Source: Arenibaculum pallidiluteum (GTDB taxonomy: Bacteria; Pseudomonadota; Alphaproteobacteria; Azospirillales; Azospirillaceae). From it: a stretch of 64,000 nucleotides of DNA. The stretch is taken from assembly GCF_017355985.1 (NCBI RefSeq), contig NZ_JAFIQU010000018.1:78364-142363 (forward strand). The letters run 5' to 3'. Numbering within the stretch: the stretch's first letter is position 1; every line of letters begins with the position of its first letter. Under the pieces are notes generated by a model. The model was given only the letters and a program-made list of their open reading frames with translations. It was not told the origin of the DNA and did not search any database. A program made the translations under genes and the position numbers. This document shows, piece by piece, positions 27,241 through 34,436 of the stretch.

Positions 27241-27972
27241 TCAGGCCACCCGGCGCCAGACCGCGCCGGCGGTCCAGCCCAGCACCGCCCAGAACAGCGC
27301 GTTCACCGCCAGCGCCGTCGCCGCGAAGCGGGCGGCGAGCTCGGCCGGGACGGTGCCGCCCGCGGCGTCGTGCGCGGGCGCGCCCACCAGGTGCGGCAGG
27401 GCCGAGACCAGCAGCCCCAGGGCCGCCGCCCCGCGGAACCGGCCGAAGACGACCAGCCAAAGGCCGGCCGCGGCGCCGGCCGAGGCCGCCAGCCACCAGC
27501 CCTGTCTGGCCGTCAGCTCGGCCGCCGCCATGCCGGGCAGCTCGGGCGGCAGCCCCAGCGCCGGCGCCAGCCCGAAGACCGCGAAGCCGGCCATGCCCCA
27601 GCCCAGGCCCGCGCGCTCGTCGATCCGGCGGCCCGACAGGGCGAAGCAGGCGACCGCGAGCAGGGCGAAACCCACGCCGGTGACGGCGTTGGCCATTGCC
27701 GTCAGGCCGAGCCGCGCGCCGCCCGTGAAGGCTAGGTCGTGGTCATGCCCAACACCGTGCTCGTGCCCCCCATGGTCATGCCCCCCATGGTTATGACCGC
27801 CGTGGTCGTGACCCGCTTCCGCCGCGGCCGTTTCGCCCGCGGTCTCGGCCGCCGCCTCGAAGGTCTCGGCCAGCAGGATCAGCGGCGTGGTGGTGAAGGA
27901 CTGCACCGCCGTGACGAGCACGGCCGAGCTCAGCCCGGCGGCCAGCGCCGCCAGGAGGATCCGTCGCAGCAT
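27241..27972 (-). CDS. cbtA: Cobalt transporter subunit CbtA
   Basis: CbtA is the membrane subunit of a predicted cobalt uptake system regulated by cobalamin. The 243-residue protein has an N-terminal helix (LLAALAAGLSSAVLVTAVQ), then a His/Gly-rich loop at about 55-80 (repeats of HxHGG type), and further membrane helices, about five in all. This matches the CbtA family. It lies nine bases after cbtB, both behind a cobalamin riboswitch. The cobalt role rests on family context. Confidence 0.92.
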   Translation of the reverse strand: MLRRILLAALAAGLSSAVLVTAVQSFTTTPLILLAETFEAAAETAGETAAAEAGHDHGGHNHGGHDHGGHEHGVGHDHDLAFTGGARLGLTAMANAVTGVGFALLAVACFALSGRRIDERAGLGWGMAGFAVFGLAPALGLPPELPGMAAAELTARQGWWLAASAGAAAGLWLVVFGRFRGAAALGLLVSALPHLVGAPAHDAAGGTVPAELAARFAATALAVNALFWAVLGWTAGAVWRRVA

Positions 27973-27981
27973 GGAATCCCC

Positions 27982-28173
27982 TCAGTGGCAGGGGAAGCTG
28001 AAGGCGTGCCGGGCGTCGTGGGCCGCCGCATGCAGCAGGTCGGAACCGGCGAAGCCGGCCCCGAACAGCAGGAAGGCGCCCATGGCGAAGGCCACGGCGG
28101 CGGACAGCACGGTCTCGGCGCGCGCGCCGGCGCGGCCGGTGGCGGAAAGGCTGGAAGCAGGAAGGGTGGTCAC
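27982..28173 (-). CDS. cbtB: Cobalt transporter subunit CbtB
   Basis: CbtB is a small single-helix partner of CbtA. The 63-residue protein has one membrane helix (about residues 22-44) and a C-terminal histidine motif HAAAHDARHAFSFPCH, the conserved metal-binding end of the family. It starts about 50 bases after a cobalamin riboswitch and is followed nine bases later by cbtA. Confidence 0.9.
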   Translation of the reverse strand: MTTLPASSLSATGRAGARAETVLSAAVAFAMGAFLLFGAGFAGSDLLHAAAHDARHAFSFPCH

Positions 28174-28221
28174 GAATCGCTCTCCCGTTGGCCGTCACAC
28201 CCGACGGCGGGTCAAAGAAGG

Positions 28222-28415
28222 GCGATGGCAGGTCTCCTGGCTCGCGGGTCGTCGCCTTTATGGCCCGGGCCTTCCCCGGGACGGGTCCCGGGTGGCCGGC
28301 GGGCCGGCTATCCGCTTACAGTTGCGGGGGCAGCCACGGAGTTGGTCCCTCGACTTGGTCGACCGCACCGTGTTCCCTATTCTCCCGGGGGGCTTGGCCC
28401 CCCGGGCACCATCGC
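28222..28415 (-). promoter_or_regulatory. Cobalamin riboswitch upstream of cbtBA
   Basis: On the minus strand, the core CTGCCCCCGCAACTGTAAGC (about 28313-28332), the GGGAAGGC element and the 3' AGCCAGGAGACCTGCC are all present. P1 can form from GCGATGG and CCATCGC. The usual GCCACTG box is altered to GCCACCC. An extra perfect C/G hairpin (about 28384-28406) precedes the core. It controls the cbtB-cbtA cobalt uptake genes. Confidence 0.92.
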
Positions 28416-28506
28416 GGGGAAGAGTGTCACCGCTTCGTGCCGCGCGCAAGATAGTGCCTGCTGGCGCGGGATGCTGCAGGCGCGGCGCAGGTCGGCACCC
28501 GCAGCC

Positions 28507-28779
28507 TCAGGCCGATCCCTGCCTCCGGCGCGTGCTCGCGGTCAGCCCGATCAGACCGGTTCCCAGAAGCGCAAGCGACATCGGCTCCGAAACCGGTACG
28601 GCGTCCTGTCGCCAGCACCCAGGGCGTCGGAGCAAATGGCATGCCAACATCCGCTGCGGCGGAAACACTGGCGTCGACGCTTCGCACGGACGGAACGGTG
28701 TAAAGTCCGCCGACAAACCCGCCGGGAGTCGGCGTCCACCCCGTCGCGGATGGATCGGCATCTCCTTCTTCGGGCCGAA
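28507..28779 (-). pseudogene. Frameshifted remnant of a PEP-CTERM sorted protein
   Basis: The last about 31 codons read on the minus strand end in VSEPMSLALLGTGLIG followed by LTASTRRRQ. This is a textbook PEP-CTERM sorting tail: SEP motif, hydrophobic helix, arginine cluster. In the frame one base off, 28627-28779 encodes plausible exported-protein sequence (for example GWTPTPGGFVGGLYTVPSV and VSAAADVGMPFAPTPWVL). The two halves are split by a frameshift near 28620. No start codon or signal peptide precedes them; the upstream edge is the terC stop. So it looks like a 5'-truncated, frameshifted gene fragment. Confidence 0.6.
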
Positions 28780-28783
28780 GCGG

Positions 28784-29785
28784 TCATGCGGCGGGGTTGG
28801 GGTTCGGCGATTGCGCGCCGCGTGTACGCAGCAGCGAGACCACGATGCCGCCCGCCAGAAGCGCGCCGGTGACCGAGAGGGAGATCACGGGGTCCATCTT
28901 CCCAACCAGCAGGTTCCAGAAGATCTTGCCGCCGATGAAGATCAGCACCGCAGAAAGCGCGTATTTAAGGTAGTGGAAGCGGTGGATCATCGCGGCGAGG
29001 GCGAAGTACAGCGCCCGCAGCCCGAGGATCGCGAAGATGTTGCTGGTGTAGACGACGAAGGGGTCGGTGGTGATCGCGAAGATCGCGGGCACGCTGTCCA
29101 CGGCGAAGATCAGGTCCGCGGTCTCCACCAGTACCAGGGCGAGAAACAGCGGCGTCGCCCACCAGACCTTCCGGCGCGGGTCGCGCGGGCACGGCGCCTT
29201 CACGAAGAAGCGCTCGCCGTGCAGCGCGTCCGTCAGGTTCAGGTGCCTGCGCAGCAGCCGCAGCACCGGGTTGTCTTCGATGCGCGGCATGCTGTCCGCC
29301 ATGAGCAGCATCTTGATGCCGGTCGCGATCAGAAAGACGCCGAACACATAGAGGATCCAGGAGAACTGGCTGACCAGTGCGGCCCCCAGCCCGATCATGA
29401 TGCCGCGCAGGACAATGACGCCCAGGATGCCCCAGAAAAGCACGCGGTGCTGATGGATGCGCGGCACCGCGAAATAGGTGAAGATCAACGAGATTACGAA
29501 GACGTTGTCGAGGCTGAGGCTCTTCTCCACCAGGAACCCGGTGTAGTAGGCGATGCCGGCCTCCGCGCCCAGCGACAACCAGACCCAGCCGCCGAAAGCC
29601 AGCGCCACAGCGATGTAGCCGGCACTCAGCCACAGGCTTTCCCCGACGGGGATTTCACCCTGCCTGCGATGCAGGACGCCGAGATCGAGCACCAGAAGCA
29701 GCGCGACTATGACGAGGAAGGACAGCCAGGCCCAAGTCGGCTGTCCCAGAAACGATCCCTGCAGCAGGTCCGCGAGCCACTCCAT
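28784..29785 (-). CDS. TerC/Alx-family membrane protein
   Basis: This 333-residue integral membrane protein has eight or nine helices and the TerC signatures: an acidic DLGVLHR-type first helix, SLSLDNVFVISLIF, and VETADLIFAVDSVPAIFAIT with conserved acidic residues in the membrane. The closest named relative is Alx, implicated in manganese export and alkaline response; related TerC proteins are linked to tellurite resistance or to metal loading of exoenzymes. The start MEWLADLL is chosen as the family-like N-terminus; the longer frame is unlikely. It is a single gene convergent in no operon I can see. Confidence 0.9.
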   Translation of the reverse strand: MEWLADLLQGSFLGQPTWAWLSFLVIVALLLVLDLGVLHRRQGEIPVGESLWLSAGYIAVALAFGGWVWLSLGAEAGIAYYTGFLVEKSLSLDNVFVISLIFTYFAVPRIHQHRVLFWGILGVIVLRGIMIGLGAALVSQFSWILYVFGVFLIATGIKMLLMADSMPRIEDNPVLRLLRRHLNLTDALHGERFFVKAPCPRDPRRKVWWATPLFLALVLVETADLIFAVDSVPAIFAITTDPFVVYTSNIFAILGLRALYFALAAMIHRFHYLKYALSAVLIFIGGKIFWNLLVGKMDPVISLSVTGALLAGGIVVSLLRTRGAQSPNPNPAA

Positions 29786-29934
29786 TCGAATCTCCGAGAT
29801 ATCTTGGATCCGACATCGCGGCGCTGTGCCGCCAGAGGGGCCCGGATCCGGACGTGCCGGATGTAGCCTCGAGAGGCGGCGGAACAAGCAGCGGAATCCG
29901 ATGCGCGCCATCGGGATTTCCGATGGAAGCGGCG

Positions 29935-30822
29935 TCAGCCTTCTGATCCGCGGCGCCCGACCTCAAGCGAGCGGATGATGTGCTCGGCCAGCAACTCGGC
30001 CGCCTTCGAGAGCTGCCCAGGCGCCCGGTACAGCGCGATCTCGGTGTCGGTGAGGTCGGGCAGGCCGTGCTCGGCGCCAATCGCATGAAAACCTGGGGAC
30101 AGCATCTCGCTGGGGAGGATCGTGACGCCCAGACCCGCGCGCACCGCCGCCTGCACACCGGCCAGGCTTGGGCTCGTATAGGCGACACGCCAGAGCCGAC
30201 CCTGTGCGTCGAGGGCCTCCAGCGCGCGCTTGCGGTAGATGTCCGGATATGGAGCGAGGACCAGCGGCACCGGCTGACCGGGATCCAGCAACAGGCGATC
30301 CGAGGCGGCCCAGACCAAGGGCTCGCGCCAGACCCGGGTGCCGCCCCCGGTGCCTTGCCGCTCGCGCTTGCACAGCACCAGGTCGTATTCGCCCCGGGCA
30401 AAGCCGTCTAGCAGGTTGAGGGTGAAGTCGCAGTTGACCTCCAGCGTCACCTGCGGGTGGTCGCGCGAGAAGCGCCAGAGCACGTCGGGCAGGTGGGCGG
30501 TCGCGAAATCCTCGGGCGTTCCCAGCCGCACCAGGCCGCCCACCTCCGGTTCCATCAGCCGGGCGCAGGCCTCGTTGGCCGTTGCCAGCAGGCGCCGCGC
30601 ATAGGTAAGCAGCAACTCGCCGTCAGGTGTCAGCGCCAGTTCGCGCGTTTCACGATTGAAGACGCGCCGGCCGAGGCCCTCCTCCAGCCGCTTGATCTGG
30701 AGGCTGACGGTCGACTGGGTGCAGCCCAGGCGCTCGGCGGCCCGGGTGAAGCCACCAGCGTCCACGATGGTCGCGAAGGTGCGCAGCAGGTCGAGGTCGA
30801 AGGGCGGGAGAGGCGTCGGCAT
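29935..30822 (-). CDS. LysR-family transcriptional regulator
   Basis: The 295-residue protein has an N-terminal winged helix-turn-helix (residues 8-67; DLLRTFATIVDAGGFTRAAERLG with the QSTVSLQIKRLE recognition helix) and a LysR substrate-binding domain. It lies 12 bases after the SbtA-type permease gene in the same direction, so it is probably in one operon and may sense carbon or pH status to control it. The effector is not predictable. Confidence 0.9.
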   Translation of the reverse strand: MPTPLPPFDLDLLRTFATIVDAGGFTRAAERLGCTQSTVSLQIKRLEEGLGRRVFNRETRELALTPDGELLLTYARRLLATANEACARLMEPEVGGLVRLGTPEDFATAHLPDVLWRFSRDHPQVTLEVNCDFTLNLLDGFARGEYDLVLCKRERQGTGGGTRVWREPLVWAASDRLLLDPGQPVPLVLAPYPDIYRKRALEALDAQGRLWRVAYTSPSLAGVQAAVRAGLGVTILPSEMLSPGFHAIGAEHGLPDLTDTEIALYRAPGQLSKAAELLAEHIIRSLEVGRRGSEG

Positions 30823-30834
30823 GGCGTTCAGTTG

Positions 30835-31902
30835 TCAGCCCAGCGCCTTGGCCAGCGCAAGATACAAGGGGATCCCAAACAGCAGGTTGAAGGGAAAGGT
30901 GATCCCGAGCGCCACGGGCAGCGAAATTCCGGGATCGGCGGCGGGCAGCGCGTGGCGCAGCGCGGCCGGCACCGCGATGTAGGATGCGCTGGCGCACAGT
31001 GTGGCGAGCAGCGCAGCATCGCCCGTCCTCAGGCCGAGCACGCCGGCGGCTGCGAGACCGATCGCGGCGCCCAGCAACGGCATGCCGAGGCCAAAGGCAA
31101 GCAGCCGGGGACCGAGCCTGGCGGCGCATCCCATGCGTGAGGCTGCCAGGTGCCCCATTTCCAGCAGGAACAGGCAGAGCACCCCATCCCAGGGCGCAAC
31201 GAAGAACCCAGAAAGCCGGTCGAGCCCAGGCCTCCCAGTCACCAATCCCACCAGCAGTGCCCCCGATAGCAGCAGCACCGAGCCGTCAAGTGCGGCATGG
31301 CGGAGCGCATGACGTAGAGTGCCCGGCTGCCACCCCGGTCCGCGATCCCATGCTGATCCAGATCCCGGTCCGCTCGATACGACGAGCGCGCCGCCTGGGG
31401 CGCCCGTGGCGATTCCAAGATGGCCGGTAGCGCTCATCCTGGCCGCCAGGACCAGTCCCGTGACGATGGCGGGGCCCTCCATGACGGCCAGCACGGCGAC
31501 CATGTGGCCGCCGTAGGTGACGCCCTGGTTCTCCAGCATCCTGGTGGCCGCGACGAAGGTGACGAGGCTGACCGACCCGTAATGGGTGGCAAGGGCTGCC
31601 GCATTGACCGGGTCAAGCCTGACCCCGCCACGCAGCAGCGCATAGGCCAGCAGAGGTAGGGTGAAGCTCAGCCCCGCGGCCGTCAGCAGCAGCGGAAGCA
31701 GTGATGCCGTGTCGGCGCCCGCCATGGCGACGCCACCCTTGAAGCCGATTGCCACCAGGAGGTAGACGGCAAGCGCCTTCCCGAACCCGTCGGGGAGCGG
31801 CAGGCGCACCTTCGCCATGGCGATCGCGGCTCCCAGCACGAAGAAGAGAACCGGCGCCGACATCAAAACGTCCGGTGCCGCCGTCAACAGGGTGGATCCC
31901 AT
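30835..31902 (-). CDS. SbtA-type sodium-dependent bicarbonate permease family protein
   Basis: This 355-residue protein has about ten membrane helices in two inverted halves. It shows motifs of the SbtA family (DUF897): FVLGAAIAMAKVRLPLPDGF near the N-terminus, GGVRLDPVNAAALATHYGSVS with its conserved loop, and GDAALLATLCASASYIAVPAALR in the second half. SbtA of cyanobacteria is a Na+/HCO3- symporter; proteobacterial homologues are mostly uncharacterised. ATG 31902 is used because the longer frame adds non-hydrophobic residues. It is followed by a LysR gene and has no SbtB-like PII partner here. Confidence 0.87.
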   Translation of the reverse strand: MGSTLLTAAPDVLMSAPVLFFVLGAAIAMAKVRLPLPDGFGKALAVYLLVAIGFKGGVAMAGADTASLLPLLLTAAGLSFTLPLLAYALLRGGVRLDPVNAAALATHYGSVSLVTFVAATRMLENQGVTYGGHMVAVLAVMEGPAIVTGLVLAARMSATGHLGIATGAPGGALVVSSGPGSGSAWDRGPGWQPGTLRHALRHAALDGSVLLLSGALLVGLVTGRPGLDRLSGFFVAPWDGVLCLFLLEMGHLAASRMGCAARLGPRLLAFGLGMPLLGAAIGLAAAGVLGLRTGDAALLATLCASASYIAVPAALRHALPAADPGISLPVALGITFPFNLLFGIPLYLALAKALG

Positions 31903-32128
31903 TCCAATGGCCTCTCTCGCCTGCGGCCTGCCGACGGTCACGCCCCGGCAGGACCCCTCCCGGCGCATTTATAGGCAGGCCCGCGCTATCGTGAAATTCG
32001 ACCGAATGAAAGCCTGCGATTGAATTTCTCAATGGCAGCGATGGTGAGACCTAAGCCTTCTGAGTCGTTGCCTGGATCCGTTGCTCCCCCCACCATGCGC
32101 GGGATCTAGCCCCGGGGGAGCCGACGCC

Positions 32129-32566
32129 GTGACGACCCTGAAGGAGTTCGAGGAGGCGCTGAGGGCTCAGGGCATGGATGCCGCCCTCGAGGTCCTCGCG
32201 AAGCTGCGCGAGCGCGACAAGGCGAACCGGTCGATCAGGCCGGCGCGGCGCGTGACCGGACGCAAGATGACGCCGGACCTCGCCCGGCGGATCCTCGCCT
32301 TCCACGAGAATACCGGGATGACCCAGCAGGAGATCGCCTTCGCGCTCGGCGTCAACCAGGGCCGCGTGAACGAGGTTATCAAGCGGGGCAAGTGGCTCGA
32401 CGGGGATCCCGCCGCGCCCGAGGCGCTCGCCCGCGATCGTGCCCTGGAACGCGCCCGGAAGGGCATCGGCGTCAAGCCGCGCCGCCGGCGGGCACAGCCG
32501 TCCGAGAAGACGGCTAAGAAGGAAGCCCGCGGTCCCGTCCAGCTTCCACTGCTGGGCGAGTCCTGA
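32129..32566 (+). CDS. Hypothetical protein with helix-turn-helix segment
   Basis: The GTG at 32129, with GGGGGAG eight bases upstream, opens a 145-residue protein. Its centre (about residues 58-86, MTQQEIAFALGVNQGRVNEV) is a clear helix-turn-helix. The C-terminal third is very basic (KPRRRRAQPSEKTAKKEAR). It has no effector domain, so it is likely a small DNA-binding protein or phage/plasmid-type regulator. It diverges from the SbtA gene and precedes a coiled-coil hypothetical by 92 bases. I do not recognise a named family. Confidence 0.65.
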   Translation: MTTLKEFEEALRAQGMDAALEVLAKLRERDKANRSIRPARRVTGRKMTPDLARRILAFHENTGMTQQEIAFALGVNQGRVNEVIKRGKWLDGDPAAPEALARDRALERARKGIGVKPRRRRAQPSEKTAKKEARGPVQLPLLGES

Positions 32567-32658
32567 ACGGCTCCTGAGGCACCCCCTATCACCATCGCGC
32601 TGAATTCCCCTATGCTGGAGCCTCCAAGTCTCCGCAGGCAGGGAAAGAGGGCTCCGCG

Positions 32659-33516
32659 ATGGTCTCCCGCCCCGGTCCTGGCGTCATTTCCCCCTGGGAC
32701 GCGACGCTGACGACCCTCCGCGCCGCGGTTGCGCCCGGCTGCGCCACGGGGGCGAAAGCGGCCGCCGCGCGCCACGAGGCTCTCGGGGAGCGCACGGCCG
32801 AGGCCGCGCAGGCACTCGAGACTTTGCGCGCCGCCCCCCGGAAGACCGCCGAGGACCGCAAGGCGGAGGCGCGCGCCAAGCTCGACAGGCTCAAGGAGCA
32901 GATGCGGACGCTGCGGATGTTCGCGGCGTCCGATCCTGAGCTGGTGGCGCGCCAGGCCCGGCAGCTCGCGCGGGAGCTGGCCTCCGCGGCCCGGGCCTAT
33001 GCCGCAGCCGGCGGAACCGACGGGGGCGCCGCGATGGGCGCGGGAGTCGCCGCGGCGGGCGGGCAGGTCACCGCCCCGGCGGAGACGCAGGTGTCCGGTA
33101 CGGTGCCGCAGGCCGCGGGATCCGGTGTCGCCGACGCGGCGGGCCCGCTGGCGCCGCCGGCGGCGCGCGACGATGGGCAGCCGGAAACGGCACCCTCCGC
33201 AAGCGCCCCGGCATCCGCGGAGGGAACGGCGCCGCAGGGCGCATCCGCGCCCGATCGGGCGAATCGGGACGATGGCAAGCGTGCCGAAGACGGGGGCACC
33301 GAGGACGAGGACTTCATCCGCGAGGCAAAGCGGCTTGCAAGCGAGCTGAAGACGGTTCTCCACCAGCAGGCCGAACGGATCCGCGCGAAATCCGGCGGAA
33401 GCTCCCCCGAGGCGCGTGAGTTGGAGGCGGCCGCCGCCCAGGCGGAGAAGGCGGTATCCGAGGCGGAGCGACAGCTCCGCGCGGCCGCATTCCCGGCGCT
33501 GTCGATCATGGCCTAG
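32659..33516 (+). CDS. Ala-rich hypothetical protein with two coiled-coil regions
   Basis: The 285-residue protein has no signal peptide. Residues about 35-115 are helical and coiled-coil-like (alternating Ala/Glu/Arg/Lys heptads). Residues 118-215 are a low-complexity Ala/Gly/Pro/Ser linker, and residues 220-280 form a second charged helix. The layout resembles structural or scaffolding proteins but matches no family I know. Its TAG stop shares the CTAG palindrome with the stop of the convergent AraC gene. Confidence 0.6.
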   Translation: MVSRPGPGVISPWDATLTTLRAAVAPGCATGAKAAAARHEALGERTAEAAQALETLRAAPRKTAEDRKAEARAKLDRLKEQMRTLRMFAASDPELVARQARQLARELASAARAYAAAGGTDGGAAMGAGVAAAGGQVTAPAETQVSGTVPQAAGSGVADAAGPLAPPAARDDGQPETAPSASAPASAEGTAPQGASAPDRANRDDGKRAEDGGTEDEDFIREAKRLASELKTVLHQQAERIRAKSGGSSPEARELEAAAAQAEKAVSEAERQLRAAAFPALSIMA

Positions 33517-34436
33517 CCCGCGCCCTCGGGAGCGATGCGTGGCGCCGGCCGGGACGGAGCCGCCACCGGCGACGGCGGCCGGACGGAGCGGTCGAGGAAT
33601 TCGCTGGGCGTCATGCCCATGACCTGACGGAAGGCGTGGCTGAAGGCAGCGACGCTCGAAAAGCCGAGCCGGGCGGAGAGCTGCTTGATGGAGCCGCCGC
33701 CGCCACCCAGCGTCTCGACGGCCGACAGGATGCGGGCACGCTGGCGCCACTGCTTGAAGGTCAGCTCCGTCTCGGCCGTGAACAGGCGCGTGATGGTCCG
33801 TGCCGAGGCGCCGGCCGCCTGCGCGAGGCCGTCGAGGTCGAGCCGGCCGCCGGGATCGCTCAGCATCAGTTCGGCCACGCGCCGGGCGCGCGGGTCGCTG
33901 GGTACGGGCATGAAGGTCGTCGCGTCCTCGGCCTCGGCCAGTTCGAAGAGGACGAGCCGCGAGAGCAGGTCGCGCCGGTGCGCGCCGGCGCCATCCCCGC
34001 CGCCGTCCTCGAACAGAGCCAGCACCACCTCGCGCAGCAGCGGCCTGACCGCGACGACGAACTCCCGGCCGAGCTGCGGGGCCAGGGGATGCCGCATCAG
34101 CCAGTTCCGGTCCAGGTAGAGTGAGCGCATCTCGATGTCGGCCAGCATGTCGACGGCATGCACGAGGCCGGGCGGAAGCCAGACCGCGCGCTGCGGCGGA
34201 ACCAGCCACCGGCCCTTCGGGGTTCTCACCTGCATGACCCCGCTGCGCGCGAACAGGAGCTGCGCCTCCTCGCGATGGTCGTGCGGATCGAGCCGCGTTC
34301 CGCGCGGGTAGAAGCGGGCGAGTGCGCGGATCGGAGGGGCCGGAATGTCTGGCGTCTCAGCGATGGTCGTTGGCTCCTCATCGAAATGAGGACAGATTAT
34401 CGTGACGGCTCCTGACCCGGAAGGGAGCTTGCCCAT
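33513..34436 (-). CDS. AraC-family regulator with N-terminal cupin
   Basis: The protein, about 307 residues, has an N-terminal cupin-like sensor (PRGTRLDPHDHREEAQLLFA). A C-terminal pair of helix-turn-helices follows, the first in LDLDGLAQAAGASARTITRLF and the second in SIKQLSARLGFSSVAAFSHAFRQ, ending MGMTPSEFL. This is the AraC/YbfI-like architecture that often regulates a neighbouring transporter. The start is uncertain: the ATG at 34436 overlaps, inside a CCATGG palindrome, the ATG of the divergent MFS gene, and family-like sequence begins about 30 residues later where no ATG/GTG/TTG exists. Confidence 0.85.
   Translation of the reverse strand: MGKLPSGSGAVTIICPHFDEEPTTIAETPDIPAPPIRALARFYPRGTRLDPHDHREEAQLLFARSGVMQVRTPKGRWLVPPQRAVWLPPGLVHAVDMLADIEMRSLYLDRNWLMRHPLAPQLGREFVVAVRPLLREVVLALFEDGGGDGAGAHRRDLLSRLVLFELAEAEDATTFMPVPSDPRARRVAELMLSDPGGRLDLDGLAQAAGASARTITRLFTAETELTFKQWRQRARILSAVETLGGGGGSIKQLSARLGFSSVAAFSHAFRQVMGMTPSEFLDRSVRPPSPVAAPSRPAPRIAPEGAG

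Noticed and set aside
29786..29934. Possible yybP-ykoY manganese riboswitch before the TerC gene
   Set aside because: I could not find the conserved internal-loop elements of that riboswitch class on the minus strand; nothing beyond the short leader can be supported.
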